From Nitrospirota bacterium (GTDB lineage Bacteria; Nitrospirota; RBG-16-64-22; JACRHK01): DNA of 13,774 nucleotides. The translations under genes were made by a program, and so were the position numbers. The notes under the pieces are model-generated. The model saw only the letters and a list, made by a program, of their open reading frames with translations, ran no database searches and was not told the origin of the DNA. Position 1 is the first letter of the stretch. Each line of letters starts with the position of its first letter. Location: the NCBI GenBank assembly GCA_016217625.1, contig JACRHK010000190.1:1-13774 (forward strand), read 5' to 3'. Of the stretch, positions 6,188 to 13,774 are shown one piece after another.

Positions 6188-6431
6188 GTGGAGACACTCT
6201 TGTACATGATGCTGATGACGGCCCCAGGGGACGGGTCCTGTCGGCGTCTTCCCCCGGCTGTGCTCAGGGGCCTCCGGCTCACCGTTTCGATTGTTGGCGT
6301 TTCCTCCGACTCCTCCAGCTCCTGGGATGATGCCTTGGTGTTCAGTTTCTAGCGGCCTTGGGCCCCTTGCGCGCAGGCGGGGGGCCCCCTGCCGCCGCCA
6401 CCCATCCCCTGTGGCGCGCAGGCAACGCTTC
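6188..6431. other. GC-rich intergenic spacer between argH and the lipoprotein gene
   Basis: No supported gene on either strand. The spacer contains several C/G runs and a 10-bp direct repeat GCGCGCAGGC (6369-6378 and 6414-6423). I see no clear promoter or T-tailed terminator. It is the longest gap in the otherwise tight argG-to-comF block. Confidence 0.4.
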
Positions 6432-7523
6432 ATGGATGTTTGCGTGTATACATCCTCTCGGGTGCTTTTGGCCTCAGTGTTGACTATTGCCTTCGTGCTC
6501 CTTCCCGCCTGCGGGAGGAAGGGGCCGCCGGTCGTCCCCAAGTCGATCGTCCCCGATGCCGTCAAGGAGCTGAAAGCCGATCAGCGGATGCAGAGCGTGA
6601 CCCTGAGCTGGCTCTTGCCTACGGAACATATCGACAAGAGCACGCCCGTCCATTTGGCCGGTTTCATCGTCCTCCGGGGGGAGCACGAACAGGGGGCGAG
6701 CAAAGGGTGCTGCGAACACCGAAAAATCGCCACGCTCGACCTGGAATGGCTCCGCGGGGCCAGGGTCGAGGGGAATCGCGTCGTGTTTCTCGATCGTGGC
6801 GAGGATCCGTCGCCGCCCGGCCTCCGCTACGGACGGACCTACGGCTACAAGGTGATTCCCATCGGGAAGCAGGAGGTCCTGGGGAAGGAGTCGCCCGAGG
6901 TGCGGATCACCCTGCAAGCGCCGCCGGCGCCTCCCACCGACGCGCAGGCCCTCGCAGGGGACGGAAAGGTCACGCTCACCTGGTCGCCCCCCGCGCAGAA
7001 CGTGGACGGGACGACCCCTCCGCGCCTGAAGGGATACAATCTCTATCGCAAAACCGAGGGAGGCGCGTACGGCTCCCCCGTGAACAAGGCCCTTCTGACG
7101 GCGCCCCGGTTTGTAGACATCGGATTGACAAACGGCCGGACCTATTACTACCATGTGAGAAGCGCCGGTGCGGAGCGTCCGGGATGGAACGAGGGGCCGG
7201 AAAGCGCCGAGGTCCGCGCCGTCCCGCGCGACACGACGCCTCCCGCCGCGCCTGAGGGGTTCACGGCGGCCGTGGCGGGGCGCGAGGTCCGGTTGAGCTG
7301 GAAGGAGAACCGGGAGGGGGACCTCCAGGGGTACCGGGTGTACCGCTCGACGGACCGGGAGCGGGGGTACGCGCAGGCGGCGGAGGTCCCGCTGCTTCAG
7401 ACGACGTTCACAGACCGCCCCGGCAAAGGGACCTATTATTATCGCGTGACGGCCGTCGACCGCGCCGCGCCGCCGAATGAAAGCGCGCCTTCGGAAGCGG
7501 CAAGGGTGAGAGTCGAGCATTGA
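6432..7523 (+). CDS. Lipoprotein with LptM-like N-terminus and three fibronectin type III repeats
   Basis: The 363-residue product has a signal peptide (hydrophobic [14 protein letters not shown]) ending in the lipobox LPAC with Cys27, followed by GRKGPPVVP. The CGxKGPxxxP stretch after the lipid-anchored Cys is the hallmark of LptM/YifL, the small lipoprotein that assists LptDE. Its gene commonly follows argH or precedes lysA in Proteobacteria, which fits this position. Unlike LptM it continues into three FN3-like units (about 41-163, 164-267 and 268-362) with VTLSW, VTLTW and VRLSW strands and YxVxxxG/A strands. It is probably outer-membrane anchored with a periplasmic adhesion or binding domain. 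I chose ATG 6432 because the signal peptide begins there. A longer frame from 6291 gives a Pro/Arg-rich, non-signal N-terminus. No substrate can be named. Confidence 0.82.
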   Translation: MDVCVYTSSRVLLASVLTIAFVLLPACGRKGPPVVPKSIVPDAVKELKADQRMQSVTLSWLLPTEHIDKSTPVHLAGFIVLRGEHEQGASKGCCEHRKIATLDLEWLRGARVEGNRVVFLDRGEDPSPPGLRYGRTYGYKVIPIGKQEVLGKESPEVRITLQAPPAPPTDAQALAGDGKVTLTWSPPAQNVDGTTPPRLKGYNLYRKTEGGAYGSPVNKALLTAPRFVDIGLTNGRTYYYHVRSAGAERPGWNEGPESAEVRAVPRDTTPPAAPEGFTAAVAGREVRLSWKENREGDLQGYRVYRSTDRERGYAQAAEVPLLQTTFTDRPGKGTYYYRVTAVDRAAPPNESAPSEAARVRVEH

Positions 7524-7539
7524 GGATGGAGGACGTGGA

Positions 7540-9075
7540 GTGGTGTCCGCACACAGACCCAAACCGGTGATGCTCATCGTCCTGGACGGCTGGGGCCTCC
7601 GGGAGGCCCGGGAGGCGAACGCCATTACCCTGGCCAGAACGCCCCGCTACGAGGCCCTGCTCCACAAGGGGAAGGTGATGCGGCTCCTCACTTCCGGCGA
7701 GGCCGTGGGGCTGCCCGACGATCAGATGGGGAACTCCGAGGTGGGCCACATGAACCTGGGGGCGGGACGCATTGTCTATCAGGACCTGACCCGGATCGAC
7801 AAGGCGATCCGCGATGGGACGTTCTGTGTGAACCCCGCGCTCCGGAAGGCGATGGCGGCGGCCCGGGAGCCGGGCGCGCGCCTGCACCTGCTGGGGCTCG
7901 TCTCCGACGGCGGCGTGCACAGCCAGCTCGCGCACCTGCTGGCCCTTCATGACCTGGCGCTGCGCGAGGGGGTGCGGGAAGTGTTCGTCCATGCGTTCCT
8001 GGACGGCCGGGACACGCCCCCTGCCAGCGGCCTCGAATACATCCGGACGCTCCAGGCGCATCAGGATCGGATCGGCCTGGGGCGGATCGCCACGGTCTGC
8101 GGCCGGTATTTCGCCATGGATCGGGACAAGCGGTGGGACCGTGTGGAAAAGGCCTACCGGGCCGTGGTCCTGGGCGAGGGGCGGAAGGCGGTTTCCGCCC
8201 TTGCCGCTGTGGAAACAGCCTATGCCAAGGGAGAGACGGATGAATTCGTCCTGCCGACGGTGATCGATCCGGTTCAAATCCGGGACGGCGACGTCGCGAT
8301 CTTCTTCAACTTCCGGGCCGACCGGGCCCGCGAGTTGACGGCAGCCCTGACGCAGAGCGGGTTTGGCGGGTTCGCCCGGCCGGCGCCCCCCCATCTCGCG
8401 CTGTTCGTGTGCCTGACGGTGTACGATGAGACGTGGGACCTGCCCGCCGCGTTCCTCCCCCAGCGTCTGACGAAAATTCTCCCCGAGGTTTTGAGCGAAG
8501 CGGGCCTCCGCCAGCTCCGGATTGCCGAGACGGAGAAGTACGCGCACGTGACCTACTTCTTCAACGGGGGGCGGGAGGAGCCGTTCCCCGGAGAAGAGCG
8601 CGTCCTCATCCCCTCGCCCAAGGACGTGCCGACCTACGACCGGAAGCCGGCCATGAGCGCGCGGGAGGTGACGGCGGAGGTCCTGCGCCGGATCGACAGG
8701 GAGGACTACGACTTCATTCTCCTCAACTTCGCCAACCCCGACATGGTGGGCCACACCGGCGTCCTCCCCGCGGCGGTGGAGGCGGCGGAGGTAATCGATG
8801 ACTGCCTGGGGCGGATCGCTGACAAGGTCGCTGGGAAGGGGGGCGTGCTCCTCCTCACGGCCGATCACGGCAACCTGGAGCAGATGGTGGATGAACAGGG
8901 CAATCCCCACACGGCCCACACGACCAACCCGGTCCCCCTCATCCTCCTAGGGCGGGATCTGCCCCTGAAGCCCGAGGGGGTTCTGGCCGACGTGGCGCCC
9001 ACGATCCTCGACATCCTGGGCCTCCCCCGTCCCCCTGAGATGACGGCGGAAGGACTGGTAAGAAATCGAGGATAG
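7540..9075 (+). CDS. gpmI: 2,3-bisphosphoglycerate-independent phosphoglycerate mutase
   Basis: The enzyme interconverts 3- and 2-phosphoglycerate in glycolysis and gluconeogenesis through a phosphoserine intermediate, with two Mn2+ ions, in the cytosol. Its 511 residues match the family. Alkaline-phosphatase-superfamily features are visible: VLDGWG with D16, [13 protein letters not shown] with the phosphorylated Ser66, [11 protein letters not shown] in the lid domain, [22 protein letters not shown], and [10 protein letters not shown] with metal ligands. GTG 7540 is placed seven bases after GGAGG (7528-7532). GTG 7543 is an equal alternative. The stop codon lies inside a heptamer repeat (GAGGATA), and the last few residues (RNRG) look atypical. 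The gene follows the lipoprotein gene by 16 bases. Confidence 0.96.
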   Translation: MVSAHRPKPVMLIVLDGWGLREAREANAITLARTPRYEALLHKGKVMRLLTSGEAVGLPDDQMGNSEVGHMNLGAGRIVYQDLTRIDKAIRDGTFCVNPALRKAMAAAREPGARLHLLGLVSDGGVHSQLAHLLALHDLALREGVREVFVHAFLDGRDTPPASGLEYIRTLQAHQDRIGLGRIATVCGRYFAMDRDKRWDRVEKAYRAVVLGEGRKAVSALAAVETAYAKGETDEFVLPTVIDPVQIRDGDVAIFFNFRADRARELTAALTQSGFGGFARPAPPHLALFVCLTVYDETWDLPAAFLPQRLTKILPEVLSEAGLRQLRIAETEKYAHVTYFFNGGREEPFPGEERVLIPSPKDVPTYDRKPAMSAREVTAEVLRRIDREDYDFILLNFANPDMVGHTGVLPAAVEAAEVIDDCLGRIADKVAGKGGVLLLTADHGNLEQMVDEQGNPHTAHTTNPVPLILLGRDLPLKPEGVLADVAPTILDILGLPRPPEMTAEGLVRNRG

Positions 9076-9152
9076 AGGATAGAGGATGGGCGATTGAAGA
9101 GAGAGAACCGATCCACATGGAACAAACCACAACGCACTCCCCATCCTCTATC
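9068..9152 (+). repeat. GAGGATA heptamer repeats plus inverted copy straddling the comF start
   Basis: GAGGATA (9068-9074), GAGGATA (9075-9081) and GAGGATG (9082-9088) are tandem seven-base units. The gpmI stop TAG (9073-9075) lies within them. GATAGAGGATGGG (9078-9090) is perfectly complementary to CCCATCCTCTATC (9140-9152). The 13-bp stem would enclose the comF start codon at 9117 in its 49-base loop, and part of the second arm codes for the ComF N-terminus. Confidence 0.8.
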
Positions 9153-9878
9153 TTCCATCTTCTCTCTTCGCGCAATCTTCTTCGCCTCCTCTTCCCGGGT
9201 CGCTGTCGGGTATGTCAGACCGGCTATCCCGACGGGGCCCCCTTTCTCTGTCCGGCCTGCTGGGGGGTGATGGCGCCGTTTCCTCCGCCCTGGTGCCCGC
9301 AGTGCGGCCGGCCCTTCGCCTCTCCCGAGACCCTGACGGCCAGCCCGGATCACCGCTGCGGGCCCTGCCGCGCGGACCCGCCCCTGTTCGACACGGTGCG
9401 CGCTTACGGCCCGTACGAGGGCCCTTTGAAGGAGGCCCTCCACCTCTTAAAGTACTCCCACAAGATGGCGTTGGCCGTCCCTCTTGCCGAGCGGATGGCG
9501 GTGAGGATGGCGGAGTTCCCTCCGGTGGACGCCCTCCTGGCCGTGCCGCTCCATCCTCGGCGCCTGCGCCGGCGGGGGTTTAACCAGTCGCTCCTCCTTG
9601 CCCACGTCCTTTCCCGGCAGGCGGGTCTTTCCTTATTGGTGGACGCGCTTCAAAGGGTTCGCTGGACGCGCCCCCAGATCGGCCTCGATGATCAGGAACG
9701 GAAGCGGAACGTCCGCGGCGCGTTCGCCGTCATTCAACCGGAGACGATCGCGGAGAAGCGCGTGCTCCTGGTGGATGACGTCCTGACGACGGGGGCGACG
9801 GCCGACGCATGCGCCAGGGTGTTGCGCAAGGCGGGCGCCGAAAGCGTCCATCTCCTCACGGCGGCGCGGTCGTGTTGA
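9117..9878 (+). CDS. comF: ComF family phosphoribosyltransferase-like protein
   Basis: The 253-residue protein has the ComF layout. The N-terminal zinc fingers show CxxC pairs C30/C33, C45/C48, C60/C63 and C81/C84. A phosphoribosyltransferase domain follows, with the PRPP-binding loop LLVDDVLTTGAT at 217-228 and the family motif RRRGFNQS (151-158). ComF proteins are needed for uptake or handling of transforming DNA in some bacteria, but many members have unclear roles. The N-terminal 18 residues before the usual LLRLLFP start are encoded largely by an inverted copy of the GAGGATA repeat, and no other start codon is available closer in. So this N-terminus is an unusual repeat-derived extension, and initiation may be affected by the 13-bp hairpin. 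It follows gpmI by 41 bases, probably in the same transcript. Confidence 0.9.
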   Translation: MEQTTTHSPSSIFHLLSSRNLLRLLFPGRCRVCQTGYPDGAPFLCPACWGVMAPFPPPWCPQCGRPFASPETLTASPDHRCGPCRADPPLFDTVRAYGPYEGPLKEALHLLKYSHKMALAVPLAERMAVRMAEFPPVDALLAVPLHPRRLRRRGFNQSLLLAHVLSRQAGLSLLVDALQRVRWTRPQIGLDDQERKRNVRGAFAVIQPETIAEKRVLLVDDVLTTGATADACARVLRKAGAESVHLLTAARSC

Positions 9879-9905
9879 GACGCCTAAAAGCTCAATGAAA
9901 AATTC

Positions 9906-9933
9906 AAAATGCAAAGTGCAAAATGTAAAATGT
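9906..9933 (+). repeat. AAAATGY heptamer repeat, four units
   Basis: AAAATGC, AAAGTGC, AAAATGT and AAAATGT follow one another without gaps, 27 bases after the comF stop. This is a third heptamer family in the window, A-rich in contrast with the surrounding GC-rich genes. A 68-residue frame covering it has no protein-like character. The rest of 9934-10097 holds no gene I can support. Confidence 0.8.
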
Positions 9934-10097
9934 CAAGGGAAGTACAGTGTCAAAAACTGTAAATACCTGGACTTTATCTTTCGGACAGCGAACAAGTCAC
10001 TCGTGAAAAAACTTCCCCTCCCCCTAAAAGTCAATAAGGCATGTCTGACCCCGTTACGTTATTTTACAAAAGGAGTCAAATGTCACGATCGCTTAAA

Positions 10098-10529
10098 CTA
10101 GGCGCAGAGACTTTCGATCCGGTGAATCATTCTCCTGAGAAGCAGATACATAAACGTGACCTGAATAAGCACTAGGAAAAGGATGCAAACAGCCTTCAAG
10201 TACATCAGATACACGCTACGTTCAGGCAGAAGTATTGACTCATACCCGCCCTGAAGAAGGAACATGTAATCTTTCCATTGAATGGCGATCACGAACACAA
10301 ACGATATGACCACAAAGCCCAACAAAATCCTTACCACGAGAAGCCATTTTTTTAGAAATGCGAGGTAGGTCACCAGGGGTTTCCTATGACGCTCCTCCCA
10401 ATGGACCTTCCATGCCTGACTGATCCTTGAGATCCATTTGCTCCACAGGGCAAGGAGAAGAAATCCGATCCCAAAGATCAGCCATTGAAACCCCATAAAT
10501 GAGACGAAATCTGAAAGAAAAGACCACAT
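10098..10529 (-). CDS. Small integral membrane protein of unknown function
   Basis: The 143-residue product has three hydrophobic spans: near residues 12-32 (FMGFQWLIFGIGFLLLALW), 62-86 (WLLVVRILLGFVVISFVFVIAI) and 108-130 (LMYLKAVCILFLVLIQVTFMYLLL). Basic stretches lie between the first two. No catalytic motif or family is recognised. The start ATG 10529 follows a weak AGGC ribosome site. GC content is lower than in the neighbouring blocks. It lies 46 bases downstream of another small membrane protein gene on the same strand, so the two may be cotranscribed. Protein-like hydrophobic patterning makes a real gene likely; function is open. Confidence 0.65.
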   Translation of the reverse strand: MWSFLSDFVSFMGFQWLIFGIGFLLLALWSKWISRISQAWKVHWEERHRKPLVTYLAFLKKWLLVVRILLGFVVISFVFVIAIQWKDYMFLLQGGYESILLPERSVYLMYLKAVCILFLVLIQVTFMYLLLRRMIHRIESLCA

Positions 10530-10575
10530 TTGCTGCCTACCAGTTGCATCAGCGTTGAAGCATAGTCACGAATTA

Positions 10576-10986
10576 CTATTCCGGGGGAAGTCGCTGTTGA
10601 ATAGTTTCATCGACAATCTCCTTTACATAAGCCACACCCCCCACCAAGCCAAGCACCCCTATCGCCGTAAGCAGGAGTCCTGCCAATGCGATGTAACCAT
10701 TCTTCATTAGAATCCCCATTGCCAGAGCTATCAGACCCAATTCGGTCAGGATGCCGCTCAGCTCGATGAGCTCTCCTAAAATCTCGGAAAGTTGCTGGAG
10801 GTTCAGTATCACCTTTTCAAGATCAGAATCAACTACGTCTCCAGGTTTATCCTCTCCACCTGCGTTAGTAAGAATTCCTGCTATCAGGTACCCTGCCGAT
10901 CCAGTATCGAGATCTAGCACTATCCATCCCTGACCAAACCAATTTGCAGAAAATATGTTAGTTTGGCGAGATAAGCAAACCGGCAT
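10576..10986 (-). CDS. Hypothetical protein with a glycine-rich hydrophobic C-terminal half
   Basis: From ATG 10986 this encodes 136 residues. The middle (VDSDLEKVILNLQQLSEILGELIELSG) looks amphipathic and helical. It is followed by two hydrophobic spans, LGLIALAMGIL and YIALAGLLLTAIGVLGLVGGVAY, and ends near TIQQRLPPE. I do not recognise the family. The start is uncertain. The frame stays open to a TTG at 11037 overlapping the GAF gene stop, but that N-terminus is Arg-rich and implausible. A GTG at about residue 24 of this reading, preceded by GGGA, is another option. It may be downstream in the same transcript as the GAF gene or have its own start. Confidence 0.55.
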   Translation of the reverse strand: MPVCLSRQTNIFSANWFGQGWIVLDLDTGSAGYLIAGILTNAGGEDKPGDVVDSDLEKVILNLQQLSEILGELIELSGILTELGLIALAMGILMKNGYIALAGLLLTAIGVLGLVGGVAYVKEIVDETIQQRLPPE

Positions 10987-11033
10987 CGGGGACAAGCAAG
11001 CCGAGCGCATCCGCCTGAGCCTCCCGGCTCGGC

Positions 11034-12959
11034 TCAACTCTCCTCCAACCCTTTCTCAAACGCCAGATAGGGGGGGTGAACCACTTCTTCTTTTACTACC
11101 GCTTCCTTTGCAATCGGAACAGCCCTGCCCATGAAGTGGGAGACGGCCTTTTCCGCGTACACAGCGAACCTTGCGAGGATATCCGAATCCATTGTTGAAA
11201 AACCGCAAGGGATGATGGTATCTTCACTGGTCTTGTTGAATAAAGAGATGACCCCGATGATGTCGCCCTCCATTTCCAAGGGACGCGAGAGGATCGACTT
11301 GATGTAGGGGCTGGCCTCCTCGGAGAACTCCCTTGAGACCGTTCCCTTCTTTCTGAGGACCTCAAGGACCGCCTCCTTCTCGATCGGCAGTAAATACTCC
11401 CTCACCTGCTTGCTGCTCAATCCGTAGGTTGCCGCCATGTGGAATTTGTTGGTGCGCTCCATTTTCAACCTTAACACCGACCCCTCGGCTCCAAGGATCG
11501 CTACAGGAATCGCGGCGAGCGTAGGCAGGAGTCTCTCCGGGTTCTTCATGGAGATCAGCTCAAGGCCGGCCTCGTCAACGGCAAGAATCTTTCTGGAGCG
11601 GGCAGTTGCTTTTTCACCCTGCTGGTATTTATAGACGCTCTCTGCGAGAAGAGACCGGATCTCCTTCAGGAAGGACTCATGATGTGCGGAAAGCCCCTGG
11701 GGACCTATCACCTGCCCGGTAAAAGTCCCGACAAGGGCGCCATGGACCACCATGGGCAGCGAGAGATAGACCCTCTTGATCCTGCTCTCCGGGGTCCTGT
11801 CTACCAGGATCACATCCTTCGCGTCCGCCATGCCCGATCCTTCGATGCCCTCCCCGGCCCTCAGGCATAGCGGCCCGAGGATCTTGTGGTCCTTGATGCT
11901 TGCAGTCTTAAGAAAGAGCCTGTGTCTTTCCTCGTCGTAGAGATAGATGAAGCATGTAAGGCCCGGCACGAGCTCCACGAGCTTATTGGCGACCATATTC
12001 AAGCGTTTTTCAAAGGGCAGGGGGGAGGACATCAGGGCGTCCACTTTCTTCCAGAAGGTAAACTTGGCCGCATCGACCTTCATCCTCTCGTATTCGTTCG
12101 ACCGCTGGATCACCTCGGCGGCGAGGGCTGCAAGGCTTACCAGAAAGTTCAGGTCGTCATGGATAAAGACATAGGCGGACTCGCTCGTGCTGACATTGAT
12201 GACCCCGATCACCTCGCCGTTCACGACGAGGGGAACGCACATGGCCTCTTTCACGTCGCTTCTGTCCCTCAGGCGCACGAACTCTTCGCCGCTTGTCTTG
12301 CCTGAGAGAAGAAGCGGCACGCCATCTTTCGCCACCCTGCCGGAAATCCCCTCGCCAAGCGGCATCCTGATCTTCCTTGCCACCTCTTCGTCCATCCCCT
12401 TCGCGATCTCCACCCTCAGCACGCCCTCTTCGCGGTTGAGGAGCATGATCGATCCCCTCTCTGCGCGGGTCGATTCCATCGCGAGCCTTAGGATGACGGA
12501 GAGGAGTTCCTTGCGGTCGAGCGTCAGGCGCACCGCGTCGACTATCTCGCGGAGAGACGCAAGGAGCACAGCCTGTTCGTCCGCCGTTCCGTGGCCCTTC
12601 AGGCCGGCTGAAGCGGACCTGACCCCCCAGAGAAGTCTTGCGCTCAAGGGGCCGAGTTTCTCCACGTTTCTGAACTCGGGCTGCTCCAGGAACATTTCCG
12701 TTAGCGGGTCCTGCAGGGCGTTGATGATGATGTCCAGACCGGGGGCCTTCTTCAGGCTCTCGATGTCCGTGGAGATCTTGATATCAAGGTGCTTTGCGAT
12801 CCAGTAGCCGAGCTCGTTGAGCTTAAAAAGCATGACCTCCTTGTTTGAATCCACGATCAACGAGACCTTGCTGTTCCTCTCCCTTAAGAGCAGGGGCAGA
12901 AGTTTCAGCGCTTCTTTATTGGCGCCGACAATGGCGATATTTTTCACTTCACCCGGCAT
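11034..12959 (-). CDS. Sensor-type protein: Rossmann-like N-domain plus three GAF domains
   Basis: The 641-residue product begins with a nucleotide-binding-like strand and turn (NIAIVGANKEALKLLPLLLR, about 7-26), then a DIIINAL strand, resembling a Rossmann fold. Three GAF units follow at about 132-288, 300-445 and 462-612. The first shows the classic run MPLGEGISGRVA, MCVPLVVNGEVIGVINVS; the third has GDIIGVISLFNK. No kinase, GGDEF, EAL, HD or PP2C output domain is present. It may therefore sense a ligand and signal through protein contact. I chose ATG 12959; a TTG frame extension to 12989 lacks support. It lies 33 bases downstream of the DUF4388 gene, on the same strand, forming a likely operon. 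Roles in motility or polarity signalling are known for some DUF4388 partners, but not shown here. Confidence 0.8.
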   Translation of the reverse strand: MPGEVKNIAIVGANKEALKLLPLLLRERNSKVSLIVDSNKEVMLFKLNELGYWIAKHLDIKISTDIESLKKAPGLDIIINALQDPLTEMFLEQPEFRNVEKLGPLSARLLWGVRSASAGLKGHGTADEQAVLLASLREIVDAVRLTLDRKELLSVILRLAMESTRAERGSIMLLNREEGVLRVEIAKGMDEEVARKIRMPLGEGISGRVAKDGVPLLLSGKTSGEEFVRLRDRSDVKEAMCVPLVVNGEVIGVINVSTSESAYVFIHDDLNFLVSLAALAAEVIQRSNEYERMKVDAAKFTFWKKVDALMSSPLPFEKRLNMVANKLVELVPGLTCFIYLYDEERHRLFLKTASIKDHKILGPLCLRAGEGIEGSGMADAKDVILVDRTPESRIKRVYLSLPMVVHGALVGTFTGQVIGPQGLSAHHESFLKEIRSLLAESVYKYQQGEKATARSRKILAVDEAGLELISMKNPERLLPTLAAIPVAILGAEGSVLRLKMERTNKFHMAATYGLSSKQVREYLLPIEKEAVLEVLRKKGTVSREFSEEASPYIKSILSRPLEMEGDIIGVISLFNKTSEDTIIPCGFSTMDSDILARFAVYAEKAVSHFMGRAVPIAKEAVVKEEVVHPPYLAFEKGLEES

Positions 12960-12992
12960 CGTTGCCTTCTTAGGAGGTGGGAACGACAACCC

Positions 12993-13415
12993 TTATGGGA
13001 TCTGCGTCGTGTCTCTTCTCTCAAGAATACCTAACTCAAGGAGCTTTTCGATAAGGCTTAAGGATTCCAGATCTCCGACGTATTCGCGGGGATCCCCAGC
13101 GTGGACTTTCGACTCATCAAGCCTCCTGAACCCCTCGAGGATGAGGACCTCGGCCGGTTCGAGGACGGTATGTTCGGGCAGGGTTGCTCCCGGCTCGACC
13201 TGAAATTCTCCATCCTCCCATGCAAGGAGCGGATAGAGGGCATCCGCTCCCACAAGGTCGCGATAGGCTACGTGTGCGAGCCTGCCGTCCTTAAGATAGA
13301 CATGCCCGTACCCCTTTTCAGAGCCGAGATGTATCGCGACGGTCTTCCGCTCCGCTCCGAAAATCTGAATGAGATCCGCCAGGCTCATATCCTTCAGTCT
13401 GCCCTTTACGCTCAC
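12993..13415 (-). CDS. DUF4388 (PATAN) domain protein
   Basis: The 140-residue product opens SVKGRLKDMSLADLIQIFGA and continues with GHVYLKDGRLAHVAYRDLVG and ADALYPLLAWEDGEFQVEPG. That is the DUF4388/PATAN pattern: G-L-D-x-SLxDLIQ, then dG-xi-hA, then ALxxLLxWxdGxF. PATAN domains are found in response regulators and in proteins paired with Roadblock and MglA-like GTPases, where they act as interaction modules. The C-terminal 40 residues are helical and of unknown role. The start is GTG 13413-13415, preceded by GAGGGGG five bases upstream. The gene is first in the minus-strand set and its stop nearly touches the GAF gene, so both are probably made together. Confidence 0.85.
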   Translation of the reverse strand: MSVKGRLKDMSLADLIQIFGAERKTVAIHLGSEKGYGHVYLKDGRLAHVAYRDLVGADALYPLLAWEDGEFQVEPGATLPEHTVLEPAEVLILEGFRRLDESKVHAGDPREYVGDLESLSLIEKLLELGILERRDTTQIP

Positions 13416-13774
13416 GGCGACCCCCTCTTGAAAAAGCTTTGCAGGCCCTATGCCTCAGAATCCGTTGAGAGGATAGCCCGCGGTGCTTCCGCGGCTCTCT
13501 CGAATTTCTGATTGCAGACTTCCTTGCATGAGGGAGAGGTAGAAGTGCCTTCCTAAAAGGCCTCGCGGACTTTCATTTGACCTGGAATCCCCCCTCTTGA
13601 AGGCAAGGATAAGAGCCTCTGCCCCGCCAGCGGGAGCCAAAGACAAGTCAATTATTACGGGGAGCACAATTGTTGCTCATGCCTTCAGGATTGGAAGTCC
13701 CTCTCCCTAACAGGGAGAGGGACCGGGTGAGGGTTCTCGCCGCCGATTTGAACTCCTCACCCCCCGCCCTCTCC
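13416..13774. other. Gene-free end of window with short repeats
   Basis: No supportable gene is seen. CCCCCTCTTGAA occurs twice (13421-13432 and 13590-13601); the first copy is, on the minus strand, the ribosome site of the DUF4388 gene. A stem CCGCGG/CCGCGG with a short loop lies near 13478-13496. The leader and promoter of the minus-strand operon should lie here, but I could not find a convincing -35/-10 pair. Confidence 0.45.
13697..13723. repeat. Perfect 12-bp inverted repeat, CCCTCTCCCT type
   Basis: GTCCCTCTCCCT (13697-13708) and AGGGAGAGGGAC (13712-13723) are perfectly complementary around AAC. GGGTGAGGG and CCTCACCCCC copies follow (13725-13760 region), and CCCTCTCC runs off the window end. 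CCCTCTCCC/GTGAGGG palindromes of this sort are dispersed in many high-GC bacterial genomes. Confidence 0.8.

Noticed and set aside
6291..6431. 47-residue upstream extension of the lipoprotein
   Set aside because: It would hide the signal peptide behind a Pro/Arg-rich segment; ATG 6432 gives a proper lipoprotein signal.
3467..6565. 1032-residue open frame antisense to argG and argH
   Set aside because: It is composed of Gly/Arg/Pro/His-rich translation typical of the antisense of GC-rich genes, and both sense genes have intact catalytic motifs.
7408..8919. 503-residue open frame antisense to gpmI
   Set aside because: Shadow of a well-supported gene; no motif of its own.
9895..10101. 68-residue forward frame after comF
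   Set aside because: Largely translation of the AAAATGY repeat and A-rich spacer; no ribosome site.
13455..13667. 70-residue minus-strand frame upstream of the DUF4388 gene
   Set aside because: It starts at TTG without a ribosome site and has no protein-like signature; more likely leader or intergenic sequence.

Overview
The window looks like chromosomal DNA of a Gram-negative, high-GC bacterium. A lipobox protein, a complete argG-argH pair and a DUF4388/PATAN plus GAF gene pair would fit Nitrospirota, NC10 or Desulfobacterota-like lineages. That placement is inference, because no rRNA or species marker is present. Two housekeeping blocks flank an accessory segment of visibly lower GC.

Block 1 (1-91) is the last 29 codons of an rsmA/ksgA-like rRNA dimethyltransferase. 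Accessory segment (about 92-3443): a MNT-type nucleotidyltransferase gene whose HEPN partner is cut to a stub; a convergent vapBC toxin-antitoxin operon with a palindromic promoter/operator; a 193-bp MITE-like element with perfect 13-bp terminal inverted repeats and nested hairpins; a 42-residue eight-cysteine zinc-ribbon microprotein; a 159-bp integron attC-like recombination site; and an unrecognised 335-residue protein with its own strong promoter. The last gene ends eight bases before the attC-like site, in the orientation expected of an integron gene cassette.

Block 2 (3515-9878, + strand, high GC) is argG-argH, a LptM-like lipoprotein extended by three fibronectin type III repeats, gpmI and comF. 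These genes are closely spaced apart from a 244-bp gap after argH. Three unrelated heptanucleotide tandem repeats (AAAGTCC, GAGGATA, AAAATGY) sit at gene ends in this block. They lengthen argG, supply the gpmI stop codon and shape the comF start.

Block 3 (10098-13415, - strand) holds a DUF4388/PATAN protein, a Rossmann plus triple-GAF sensor protein and two small membrane proteins, probably a signalling cluster. The window ends in a repeat-rich, gene-free stretch.

The most interesting candidate is the attC-like site with its promoter-bearing cassette gene of unknown function, next to a second very small zinc-finger gene. No integrase gene is visible here.
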